A stretch of DNA of 64,000 nucleotides from Flammula alnicola (lineage: Eukaryota; Basidiomycota; Agaricomycetes; Agaricales; Strophariaceae). The notes under the pieces were generated by a model that made no database searches, had not been told where the DNA came from, and was given only the letters and a program-made list of their open reading frames with translations. Location of the stretch: positions 124,001-188,000 of the forward strand of contig JADNRV010000041.1 in NCBI GenBank assembly GCA_015499995.1, in the 5' to 3' direction. The position numbers and the translations under genes were made by a program. Each line of letters opens with the position of its first letter. Positions within the stretch are counted from its first letter, which is position 1. Of this stretch, positions 1 to 11,700 are shown one piece after another.

Positions 1-3000
1 GACAGACGACAACTCACCTTTGTTGCAGCCTTCATCCCCCCATAAACCCATCATTCCAGCCATCGAGGGCAGTAGTGCATCGTTGGAGCAGGCTATATTT
101 GGGTCTTCATGTTTGTTGATGATACGTGCTTGTTTCAGCACGAATGCGCGATCTACCTTGGTTTCGTAGGTCTGCTGGATGGATGACGACGTACCGGCAT
201 ATCTGCGCACATCCATTCATGATGAACACCATCACCACGAACACATCTCAGCAGTTAGAGCCCCAAAGTGCAGCCAACACTCACCGATTCGAAGGATGGT
301 GGCAGCTGTGGAGACAATGGGTGGGTGGGGCAAAGACTGCGCTACGAGGTAAGCTTCCCAAACATGGAGCGCAAGAGGTAAGCTCTATGGACAGGAATAT
401 CAAGGTGCGCTTTGATGAAACTTACGTGCACAAGATATTGATGGCCATATGTGTTCTAAGCAGGAAGATGTCAACACCGGGTCAGCACTGAAGATGGCTA
501 GATACACCTTACGCATGGCTAGATACACCTTACACGTCGCAGTGAAGAGACCGCGAGTGGCTAGCTGTGAACGGACTACTATTCTTCTTACCTGAGCTAT
601 TTTTAGCACTTAGTAAAGCTTATACTGTAGTCTAAATGTTACAAGTCTGGACATTACAATGACAAGACTACTAAGGACTAGAGGAAACTATGCAAGATAA
701 CGAGGAATGCGCAGTTTAATAAAGACATTATCATTAGTAACTATTGAGATACTAGTCAATACATCTAATGAAGTGTACGGAAATAGGCGCCTTTCAGTAA
801 TATCTTAATCATCTGGCCTATACAGAACGGGCGCGGGTCTCTAGATTAAAGAACGGACATCTAGGCACACTACAGGACAGGTCGTGTGACATTGCCAAGG
901 GCATCGAGGACAGTGGAGCAGCCGGGGTAAAGCAGACACCCATAGATGTGCCTGTAGTAACGCTGATCAAAGCTCAGATCAGAGGGATACCTAATTGGGA
1001 ACACATACCATATCGGGTAATAACTGGATACAGGAAGATTTCCGGGGTGCATAACTAGACACAGCGAGATCCCAGATGCGCGCCGAAGGTACCAAGATAC
1101 CGGGTACAGAGGACAAAGGGTTACAACCCTAATCACGAGTATTATCATGGACAGAACATGTGTGGATTGCCAGAGCGTCTCCGATGAGATGTAGGCGCAT
1201 CTATGCTCCGGTCAGTCCATAGCCAATGACAGGGCAAGATACCAATGAAAATGAAGAGTCACAAGCCTGTATACCATGCGGTTAAAAAGGATTAAGTCTT
1301 AGGCACTTAAGTTAGCTGAGCTGACAACAATCTGAACTCCCGATCCATCCAAAAAGGCATGATTAAGCGGACGAGCACGGAAACTGTACTCCACAAGGCC
1401 GCCACTCGCACACAAATGCCCATGAAATCTCTATATTCTCGTCATTGCATCTATGTAATAATATATCATCTCAGTAGTATATAAGCAGCCCTGTAACACC
1501 ATAGAATACAAGCAATTTACCACCCACGAGATACAAGCGCTTAAGAGTTATATCTTAAGTGTTTCGCCTCTAAGTACCAAGTAGCTTCAAAGCGTGAGTC
1601 CCATAATATAAAAAGAAACCAAGTAATGATATAATGAACTGTTAAAGATGAGAACGCATGTCTAAGTGATTCACCAAGACAAGTAAAGAGAGTTATAAGC
1701 CAAGGAACCTGTCTAAGTGACTTGTTCAAAACCTACCCTTTGTCAAAGGACATCTGGGGACCTGGACTGTAGTGTCAGTGGACGAAAGCATCTACGTACC
1801 TCTGGCCATTGTTAAGGGACTGTAGTGTCAGCGGATAAGACATCTGCGTGCCTCTTTCCACAAGTATAGTTTTTGAGACAAGTAAAGACAAGTTAAAGGG
1901 CATAGAGCCATCTTCTCAATTGGAGAACAAGACAAAGCGAGATCAGTTAGCAGTTTGTGCATAGAGCACTAGTTTCCGAGTACCAGACCAGAATTTACAC
2001 AAGTCTATTGGACTTAAAACGACCCATTGACTATAAACATGCCTAAGGCCTTGCCTGAGCCGTTACATAGTTAAACACCTTCTTTTATCGCACACCTACT
2101 ATCAGGTATCGATATTATAAAACTATTATCCTCCCCTTGGACGAACTAAGTCAACTAAACATTGATTTGGGTGTTTGAGTGTAGAAAAGAGTAGTTATTA
2201 AAAAGTGAAGCAAGTTAGACTGGATAGTATCCCTTTAGTAGACATTACAAGGTCTATTAAATGTGACTACTTGACAGACTAGTAGTTCACACACACCCTG
2301 CACTAAGCATCTTTAGCGGATCAGATGCACTACCACATTAGGGCATGGAAGTCACTGTCAGAGCAGCAGAAGACGAACAGGTGGCTTACGTGTCGAGTAA
2401 AGACTCTATGTCATTGAGGTCGCTGAACGTGATGAAGAGGAACGTTAGGACCGATGACAAGGTGAGTATCATTACTTACTTGTTTGAGAGCGTTGCTGAC
2501 CATGATGAGGTGCTCTAGATGTGAGATTATCAACGGCAACTGGGCGAGCAACGGACATCAAGGCTTACACACTGAGGGGGACGATTGGGCAGGTGAGAAG
2601 GCCAGTCCGATGGCAAATGTTCAATGTATACTAGGCTGCTAATGAAAGTGAGTGCTTACCGTCTTCTATCTATTCTCACTATTCTTCAAAGTTGAGTCCA
2701 ATAACAGCTCTTCTGACTTCTTGAATACACAGGTTTCTCGGTAGCTTACAGGTTTGTAATATGTTTTGCACTTCACAATCAATTTACTTGACTGTTTACT
2801 GGAAAATTGGAATGTTTTGCTGATGCAACAACCTGAGTAAAAAGGAAAACCCGGTGCTTCGCACGGGTCACTGGCTATAGCTAGTATCAATAAAGTAATA
2901 ATACTACAACATGCTTAATGAAGAAAAAGGATCTATGACAGAAAAATGAGATGAGGAAAGACATACATAAACCACGATCACAATGGTTAGTTCATTGCCA

Positions 3001-3120
3001 CATCTGAATGCACTCCTCGATCCACCGGGTACGTGTCGTTGGTCTGTTTGTACATCAAAGTCTATGAATGCCAAAGGTCGAGATGGTAGTAATCACTATG
3101 CACTCACCTCGTTCAAAATA
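1..3120. other. Gene-poor AT-rich region, probable degenerate repeats
   Basis: I find no reading frame here with recognisable protein similarity; the open frames are short and scattered over both strands. Two short duplications are visible: a roughly 19-bp unit beginning atggctagat at 494 and 515, and a roughly 40-bp imperfect repeat beginning ggactgtagt at 1764 and 1817. A TATA-like stretch (tatataagc) near 1480 followed by about 600 bp of non-coding sequence is the sort of pattern seen in fungal LTRs, but I could not find paired ends, so this is only a suggestion. The minus strand of about 1-170 could be a fragment of coding sequence continuing left of the window, but I do not recognise it. 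Confidence 0.5.
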
Positions 3121-3130
3121 TCCTTAAGAC

Positions 3131-3161
3131 ACCATGTGCATATCTGACATCATGTGCATAT
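3131..3161. repeat. Left remnant of 18-bp minisatellite
   Basis: One full and one partial copy of an 18-bp unit (ctgacatcatgtgcatat) lie directly left of the inverted-repeat element. The same unit continues on the element's right side, so the array appears to have been split by the insertion. Confidence 0.8.
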
Positions 3162-4245
3162 CACACCGGTGGTTCCAACATTAAAAGCTCCTTTTGATGT
3201 GTATCAAGTACATTATCAAGGATTTTAAGTGTAGGAAATTCTACAATCTTATTTCGTATTTAAAATGTCGGATAACGTACAAGAAATTATTCTATTTTAA
3301 ATACTCAACACCATGTAGGGATATCTTAGATTTAAAATCTTTGATTACATTGAAAGGTGCTTTATACGAAGTCAAGTATTTTAAGACTAGGATAATAATC
3401 GGGAATATCTTAAATTTTAAGTATTAAAAATTCCGATACGTTGCTTTATATAATGAATATGTGACAACGTCTTAGAAGTCTTTATACTTCAAATATTAAG
3501 TAACATTTTAAAAAATCTTACACGGTATCCAGCATTTAAAGTATAAAAAAATCCTCAATTAATTGCCCACTCATTGCCCACTCATTACCTGCCTAGCGCC
3601 CGTTATGCGTGCAACGGCTCGCCGTCCCGCTGAAATTAGTGGGCAGATTCGAGTTTCTTAGTTAGTAAGCCGCATCTCCTGAATAAGTACGAGGGAAACT
3701 TGCTCACTTGGTCTGTAGGATTAAATATTAAATTATCAAGGATTCTCAAGGCTGGGTTGTGCACGTCCGCTTTTTCACCGGGCATGCATTATGTGCCCAG
3801 AAAGTCGGCGACAAGTGGGCAATGAGTGGGCAATGAGTGGGCGATTAATCGAGGATTTTTTTCTACTTGAAATCTTGAATAACATCTTTGATAATTTTAA
3901 ATGTTCTTTTATATTTTAAATATGTGTAAATTTTAGATTGTGCTCAATATTTAAAATGGTAAGCACGCTATTGGATTTATTTTTATTTTAAGTACTAAAA
4001 GTATTTCTTGCTAAATTAAAATTTTAAATATGGTGGAACATTTTAAATAAATTTCGAGTTAAAATATTTGTTACCGTGGAAAGGAGCTTTATATCTTATT
4101 CAAGATTTAAAATACGAGAATCTTTAAGACTTAATAAAAGATTTTAAATGCTGAAATATTCAATATGGTAACTAATACTTAAAATCTTTGACAACGTACT
4201 TGATACACGTCAAAAGGAGCTTTTAATGTTGGAACCGCCGGTGTG
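3162..4245. mobile_element. 1,084-bp inverted-repeat (foldback/MITE-like) element
   Basis: The two ends are inverted copies. Left end cacaccgg at 3162 is mirrored by ccggtgtg ending at 4245, and similarity continues inward for about 60 bp with few mismatches. A second strongly matching inverted pair lies inside: the GCCCACTCATT repeats at about 3560-3600 and their complement at about 3819-3860, around a 200-bp unique core. The arms between are AT-rich and diverged, with many TTTAAA-type palindromes. The trinucleotide tat flanks both ends (3159-3161 and 4246-4248), which fits a 3-bp target duplication. No transposase is encoded. This is a non-autonomous element; its superfamily is not identifiable by eye. 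Confidence 0.75.
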
Positions 4246-4328
4246 TATCTGACATCATGTGCATATCTGACATCATGTGCATATCTGACATCATGTGCAT
4301 ATCTGACATCATGTGCATATCTGACATG
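4246..4328. repeat. 18-bp minisatellite, four and a half copies
   Basis: The unit ctgacatcatgtgcatat repeats without change at 4249, 4267, 4285 and 4303, with a partial fifth copy from 4321. Identity between copies is complete, so expansion is recent or homogenised. It is a simple tandem array: there are no spacers, so it is not a CRISPR. Confidence 0.9.
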
Positions 4329-5583
4329 ATATAAGAGCTTCAGCATACATCATAATCATAGATCATTTAACTACTCTACTGTAGTCGATACTGCTCGAGG
4401 CATTTTTCACTGGCACGACGCGCGTAAATATAATCCAAAGCGCAACAGGCCGGTATGTCACGTGCATGATTATATAATTTTCAGTATCCGGTATCAGTAT
4501 CCACCCACAGGCATGGGATACTGGCCAAATCTTGCCTTCCAAAAAAAATTAAAAAATAAAGCTGTGCTTTCATGAATAGATGGGCTCTTTGACAATAGAA
4601 ATATGTTTTGCAAGCTCATGACATTGCAATATAGTTTAGTCTTACCCTATTATCACTGTTTGGATTGTGTGGCATGACCCCTAGTTTGTTGGCAACCCAA
4701 GCTGAGATTGCCGGAACTCGGCAGCCTCGGCTACCTACCTTATTTAGGAAAATTACATAAGAACCCTAACCTTAAGCCGCGGCAAAATCTTTGGGTCAGA
4801 AATTGTAAAATCCCCAGAACAGGCCGCAATGCATATAAAACCACTCAGAATAAAAATTGATTTTTTTTTCGAGATAGGTCAATAACTTTACCAAGACTCA
4901 ATATTTTTTAATTCTGTTCCCATAGAGTGACTAGGATCATTCAATTCTTCAATTCTATGGTCTTAAAAGTGTGAGAAAAGTCTTCGTTGTCAGGTTATCA
5001 CTGTCTGCTTATGTAAGGGGTGCTGGATTCTGATGTCTGCTATCTTATGCCGGTGAGCTTGCGAACAGACTGGTCGCGAGTCTATACAAATGGCGACAGG
5101 ATCTGCTTCTGACACTCGACATTATCTTATCCGATAATGAGTTGTCCTCATCCTTGCTCATCGCGGACTTTGCGAATTCCAGAGTGATGACTGTATATAC
5201 GCACAAGGTATTTCAAAAATGTATAGAGGGAAGAGGAAATTGGCATCGTCTCCTCATCCACCTTCCCTTTTCTCTTCTCCTCTCCCAAGTTCGCCGTGGT
5301 CGTTGGACTAGCCGCTCGTCAGCCATGCCGAGTCACATTCAGCCGTGCTGGGTCGTCGATGAGAGAGGCTTGAGAGAAGAGGCCGGGTATGTAAATAACC
5401 ATCCTCAATATCGGTAGATAAGCAGCCTGCATGTTATGTCGAGGCATGACTGAGAGAAGGGAGACAAGGGGGCATCGAGGGACAGTGAAGTATGTAGGTA
5501 GTTCATGTACACGCTTTGATGATGGAGCTATTTTTCATCTAACCGAATGACTTTGTTCGTCACACCATCGAGACCTGCCAGCA
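4329..5583. other. Intergenic DNA upstream of prolyl-tRNA synthetase
   Basis: About 1.25 kb with no supported gene. It is AT-rich on the left (A tracts near 4540 and T tract near 4861) and becomes CT-rich near 5240-5290, where a pyrimidine-rich stretch may belong to the promoter or 5' leader of the downstream gene. The 91-codon open frame at 5142-5417 has no recognisable domain and I do not call it a gene. Confidence 0.5.
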
Positions 5584-8306
5584 ATGCTCATAGCGCGTCA
5601 TGCTGAAAAGCTGACGCGAATTTCTCGGGTTGCGCTGGGGGTTCAAGGACGCCATCTGATAGTATCGATAAGAGTCAGAAGACCGGCTCGAGTTGAGTCA
5701 CACTTCGTCTCAAAAAACCCTCTCTTCTTCCGCTCATACGCAACACATCCCATGGCCTCCGTGAACGACCTCGTTCAGAAACTCGACGGTCTCTCCATTA
5801 AGCCCACCGCGACGGTCACTCATGCTGAAACTACCTCGCCGGCGACATGGAAAGACGCCTTGATCGCCTCAGCATCAGCTCCGGCTTCGTTCCAACTCAT
5901 CAAGACCCTCGTCTACAAACCGAAAACCGCAAAGACAGCTGCTCCAGTCCCCGTTGTTGTCATCGCCCGCGACGAGACAGAAACTAACTCTACCGCGATC
6001 GGAAAGAAGCTCAACTTGAAAGACCTCCGATTGGCCTCGGAAGACCTACTCACAGAAATTTTCTCTCTCGACAAGAACTCATGTGCGTGACGAAAACCCT
6101 GTCTAATCTTTATCTTATGGTCCACAGTATCCCCCCTCTCCATCACCGAGTCATCTTTCTCCAAAGTTGTCACGGTTCTCGATCCATCGATCGTCTCCTC
6201 CTCATCCGTCTTCGCTCTTCATGCAAACTCCTCCAGCCAGACACTTTTCCTATCTGGAAAGGACATCGAGTCATATCTCAAGAAGTTCGAAACAGCCGAA
6301 CTGAAAGTCCAGGAGCTCGATCTCCATGCATTGTCCACCGCTCCGGGTGCTGCCATCAACACCTCGAAATCGCCAGTGAAGGAAAAAGAGGAAGCCAAGA
6401 TCGAAGGAGCTGTGCAGATTGCTATCGGAGTCAAGAAAGAGGTGGATTTCTCCGCCTGGTATACTAATGTTCGTCCTCAAATTCTCTCTTACCTTCGATT
6501 TGACATTGAATGTTTGGTAGGTGTTGCTCAAAGCGGACATGCTGGATTACTACAGTGTCAGTGGTTGCTACATCCTGAAACCATGGTCGTATAGCATCTG
6601 GGAGGAGATCCAATGTGTGTTTGCTTCTCTGTCGCGCCATCCCTAAATCTGACTGCCACAGATTGGTTCAATGCCGAAATCAAGGAACTTGGCGTGCAAA
6701 ACTCGTACTTTCCCATGTTCGTCTCTGCTTCAGTCTTGGAGCGTGAAAAAGACCACATCGAAGGATTTTCCCCAGAGGTCGCGTGGGTCACAAAAGCGTG
6801 AGCGACGCCCTTCAGAATTTACGAGAATGGATAACTGACTTGACCAGAGGAAACACTGATCTTGAGGAGCCTATTGCTATCCGCCCGACATCAGAAACCG
6901 CGATGTACCCTTGTATGCCCCAACTTGTTTATCGAATCTGATCGTGGCTTAACTTTCGTCCAAGATTACGCAAAGTGGATCCGGAGTCATCGTGACCTTC
7001 CATTGAAGCTGAACCAATGGAACAGTGTTGTTCGTTGGGAGTTCAAGAATCCTCGTAAGTGTCAGTTCTCGAACTTGGAACTGAAACTGACTCCATCCCC
7101 ACAGAGCCATTCCTACGCACACGAGAGTTCCTCTGGCAGGAAGGCCACACGGCGCATCTCACAAAAGTCGAGGCCGACACAGAAGTCCGCCAGATCCTTG
7201 ATCTCTACCGACAAGTCTACGAGGACCTCCTCGCCGTCCCCGTCATCCCAGGTGTCAAGTCCGAGAAAGAGAAGTTCGCCGGCGGTCTCTACACCACGAC
7301 CATTGAGGGCTTCATCCCGACCTCGGGACGCGGAATCCAAGCGGCTACATCGCATTGTCTGGGGCAGAACTTCTCGCGCCCGGAGATGTTCAACATCTTC
7401 GTTGAGGACCCTAATGACGGCTCCAAGTCGTATGTGTGGCAGAACTCGTGGGGCTTGTCGACGCGAGCGATTGGTGTCATGGTCATGGTCCACGGCGACA
7501 ACCAGGGTCTGGTGCTTCCTCCGCGAGTGGCGAGCGTCCAGGTTGTCGTCGTTCCCTGTGGTATTACAGCGAAGACGACGGACGAACAGAGGTCTAAGAT
7601 CAATGGCACGTGTGAAGAGTTGGCCAAGAAGCTGAAGAAGGCTGGTATTCGGGCCAAGGCTGATTTGCGTGAGGGGTATACTCCTGGATACAAGTTCAAC
7701 GATTGGGAACAGAAGGTCTGACATTCGACTGCTGGTCGTCAATTGGCTTAGGCTTATTTTATTTTATTTCTGAACTTAGGGTGTTCCTCTTCGTCTCGAA
7801 ATCGGCCCCAATGACCTCTCTAAACAACAGACTCTCACCGTTCGCCGCGACACCGGTGCCAAGAACCCCATTCCGCTGGTCGACCTAGAGAACACTGTCT
7901 CGGCCCTCCTCAAGACCATCCAGAGCGACATGTTCAGCCGCGCCAAGGATGCATACGACGCCCGCGTGGTCGAGGTCACGAAGTGGGACGACTTTGTCCC
8001 GGCGCTCGACAACAAGTGCATCGTCTCCATTCCTTGGTGTAACGAGGAGTCGTGCGAGGATGATATCAAGGAGCGCAGTGGACGAGCGTAAGCTTCGAAT
8101 GCGTGTCTTTTTGTCTGTTTTTGCATTAATGCATTTTTTTTGATAGTTCTGAGCCGCAAGACGAGCGCGCGCCGTCGGCTGGTGCCAAGTCGCTGTGCAT
8201 CCCCTTCGACCAATCTCGCTGGGCGCCTATCGAGGCTGGCAAGACCAAATGCGTGGGGTGCGGCAAGGACGCTAAGCACTGGACTCTCTTCGGTCGCTCG
8301 TACTAA
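5584..8306 (+). CDS. Prolyl-tRNA synthetase, eukaryotic type, with possible mitochondrial presequence
   Basis: Charges tRNA-Pro with proline (class II synthetase). The N-terminal part (about 5752-6330) resembles the YbaK/ProX-like editing domain of fungal ProRS. The class II core follows, with WYTNV near 6455, the [10 protein letters not shown] motif near 6890, WSVVRWE-type motif 2 near 7030, and the [10 protein letters not shown] motif near 7120. The anticodon-binding domain and a C-terminal cysteine-rich zinc domain (WCNEESC, later [11 protein letters not shown]) end in the typical tyrosine, RSY-stop. About seven short introns join in frame. Two starts are possible. ATG 5752 gives the usual cytosolic protein, while ATG 5584 adds 56 residues rich in Arg with almost no acidic residues, ending FFRSYATHP, which looks like a mitochondrial targeting sequence. 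One gene may therefore serve both compartments. Identification is firm; use of the upstream start is inference. Confidence 0.93.
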
Positions 8307-8740
8307 GTTCGGGATGTGAGGATCCTATTTGATTCTTGGCTCTTGAGCGGGAATGGGAGTGGTATACAAATTACAATGGCACTGTATTGAATAATCCTCA
8401 GACGAGAGGAAAAGTAAGAGAATTGTGTCCGTCGAATCTCTCCTCATTTTTAATGTGTCGAGAGGATATCATCCCGAGGTAATTATGTATGCTTAAAGGG
8501 AACGCGAAGTAGCGACGTTGTTAACAACATAATATGAGCGCGTCAGATTGGCAGGTGATCATCGATAAGTTTTGCCAACTGCGAAGAACTGCCACATTCC
8601 CCAAAGACCTCTGCTACATTTTCATATGATACTGTACAATTAATTGGTCCCGAAAAATCATGGTATATGTGAAACAGTGAAGGTAATATATGTAAAGGAG
8701 TGCTGCAATAAAAATAAAATATGTTCTACGGAATATAGGG
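8307..8740. other. Convergent intergenic region
   Basis: 434 bp between the 3' ends of the ProRS and formin genes. It is AT-rich and would hold both 3' UTRs. I see no gene or repeat. Confidence 0.6.
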
Positions 8741-11700
8741 TTAGGAAGAGAGAACAGGTATTGTCATTGGTAAAATGTCCGCAGCATGCTCTTCTTGAGA
8801 CTCTGATGCAGAAGCCTCCTCCATGTCCAAGATCTCCATCGCTAACGGCGAAGTGGGAATATCCTTTTCGGTCTCGATCCTCTCTGTTCGTCGTCTGCGG
8901 CGCCTCTGGGCTGTGATCGTCGGAGATGGAGGTGCCACAAATCCATCAGATTGAAGTCGGGCCAGCATATCTCGCGCAATATGCGACGTATCATTGCCCG
9001 GGCTGTTCATGTCATGGGCGAGGGTCGATGCCGAACTCTTTTCAGCACCAGGACGCCGTCTGCGTGCTGCTTTGCGTGTTATCGTGTCCCCATTGCGGAG
9101 ATTCTCTATCAACCTTTCCAATGCACCATCGTCCTCGTCAACTACAGCTTCCATTTCCTTTTGGCGACTAGCTTTGCTCTCTTCGAGGGCCTGTTTCCGT
9201 CTTTCCATAACTAGCTTTTCCTCCGCAACGGTTTGATTTTCAGATTTGCATTTCTGGACAGACGTTAATCAGGTACAACCTATCATGCGGACGGAAGGCC
9301 TACCTTGTATGACGTGACAAAAGTCTTGAATATACCATAAAATTCCGAAGAGGACATATTCTTGTCTTCTTCTCCATAGTAATTAATGGCATCGACGAAC
9401 GTTGTGTCGGCATTTCGCACATCGTCCACCAAATCTTCTAGTTGAACACTGGCTTTGTTATAAAAGGCCCACATCTGTTTACCATAGCGATCATTGCCAT
9501 CTAAATCCGCGAAATGTTCGACGAGTTCTCCATGGATGCGAGAAAGCCCATCTCGTAGTTCAGAAAGACCTTTCCGAACGTCTTGAAGATTAACTATAAT
9601 ATATCGTGAGCATAAAACCAAGCATTGCCAGATGAAAATCCTGACCCCTATACGCCTCGGCTGGCTTTTCCAATTCATCCAAGAACTCTTCTATCTCTGG
9701 GAAGTGCTTTGCCACCGTTCTTTCCAGGAAGTGAAGCAGAGTGGTATTGTTAACAGATTTCGTATCCACCAACTAGAGATTGTTAAATTTGTAATAGCTT
9801 TTCAGTATACTTTATCGGTCACCTTGTTGATGCTGCTGACACGAAAACCAAAAGCGCCACCTTTGATACCAGTACCATTCATATAGTTCCCAATAAGAAG
9901 GATCAGCTAAGTGTAAAGTCAATCACCACTCTCAGATTACAAAAGAAAGAACGTACGGAAAGCATTTGTTTGAAATATTTGGCGTCGAGCAGATCGCGGC
10001 CAGCTTCCGAGAGTTTCCTTGCTCCCTGTAAAGGTGATTATGTCGAAGCTTTCAAATAAGCATAGAAAAATAGGATGACAGCCAACCTCATCTAGCAATG
10101 CCCATGTCTCGTCGAAAGTGACTTTGTATAGCATGCCCTCAATTCGAGGGCCCAGTCTGTTGATCTTGATCAGCTGAACCATGAGCCTATCGGAAGGATG
10201 AAGACCAGCCAGCTCTGCTGGATCCGCATTTCGGTACACATTCAGCTTGCCCACCTAAAAAGGAATCATGTCAGTCATGTCAAGGTATGAATAAAGAGTC
10301 TTACCTGCTCTGGCGAAGGCAGTACAGGTTTCAACTCGCTCAAGAAGACCTGAGTGCACATTTCCAGGTCAAATTGCTGTATTTTACGAGCAATTTCTTC
10401 AGGCTCAAGCTTTCTGATAAGCTGTATGAGAATTTCTAGTTATGAGGAGTAAATATTGAAACGAATACTTGACAAAGCGAGCTTACCAACTCGTTTCTTG
10501 GTTTGGGGATCCAAGACACTCCGAAGCTCTGCACGCTTCTGTCGAGCTGTTGAACATGAGCACGTACTTCACAAGTGTGAATAGCATGTATTCCTACCCA
10601 TTAAGTTGATGACAAGTTGCTTGGCTTTGAAATCCTCTTCCATTTCCATCCAAACGCCATCCATTTGAAGTTTTTGCAACATCTCTTGCTCTTTCTGTGG
10701 TTCGTCCTCGTTCCATAGAGTCTTTCCTACCTGCTGCTGAGGAAGTTTATCCCACTGGAGTTGCTTCATTTTGGTACTTGGAGTTATGGCCATCTCTTTC
10801 CGAACATTTGAGAAACCCATATTCGATCCGAGAAGAGAAGTACGAGCAGAGCTACGCGTCGAACTTGGTGTTGAAAGGACTGGCGGAGGTGGTGGAGGAG
10901 GAGGAGGGGCGCTAGACATAGCGGTTGGAATCATTGCCTTCATGCCAGGTGGAGGAGGCGGTGGCGGCGGAGGTGGCGGAGGCGGAGGGGCCCAGGGCGG
11001 TGAAGAAACCAATCCTTTGAACCCTGGAGGTGGTGGTGGAGGAGGAGGAGGCGGGGGCGGAGGCGGGGGCGGAGCGGGAGGAGCGGCATCGCCAGCAGGA
11101 AACTCTTCAGGCAGTGTGGATAAGGGGATGGAGGGACTATCGTCACGTGACGGAAGCTCTTTTCCCTTCGATAAAAAGTGTTTGTTGAGCTGTTCAGCTA
11201 GTGAGCCTGGAGCTGGAATGCGATCAATAGAGCCGTCAGAGCTAACGGAAGTGAAGACCGTGTCTTCCGTCCGATTCGTGAAGCCACTGCGTGTAGACCG
11301 TCTGTATTCGCTCTCGTCGGGTGAGGATGAACGACTCGGGTCCACAGAGTCATTAGACATGCTATCTTCTGCCTTGGGTGTTAGCAAATTACTAGATTTG
11401 AAGGTGTCACCGCCAAGTGGTGGTCGTTCTGTACGGCGTGGAGATCCACGGATGCTGCGAGAGCTTGAAACAGAGCCAATTTGAGGCGAATACTGGTAAA
11501 TTTCAAAATGAGTGGCGTGCAAGATTGGTTTAATAGTGTAAAAATCACCAATTTGACACCAGCTACTAATTGCTGTTGTACTTGCTCCCTAGCATCGGCC
11601 TCGTCCGCGTCCATAAACTGTGAAACCCTTCCATTTTCGTCGACGAAAATCTTCTCACCGGAGGGCGCTTGGAATAATTTCTTACCACCTGCGCCTGTTG

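Noticed and set aside
126..491. 121-codon open frame as a gene
   Set aside because: No recognisable domain, atypical composition, within a repeat-like region, and no spliced extension found.
3194..3427. 77-codon open frame inside the inverted-repeat element, as a transposase
   Set aside because: Extremely AT-driven Lys/Ile/Tyr/Phe composition and no catalytic motif; it is a by-product of base composition.
4246..4328. Regular repeats as a possible CRISPR
   Set aside because: Units are contiguous without spacers, and the organism is a fungus.
5142..5417. Small gene upstream of ProRS
   Set aside because: No similarity; overlaps a pyrimidine-rich promoter-like stretch.
10771..11484. Long open frame with polyglycine on the plus strand
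   Set aside because: It is the antisense of the formin FH1 polyproline tracts; the minus strand carries the real domains on both sides.
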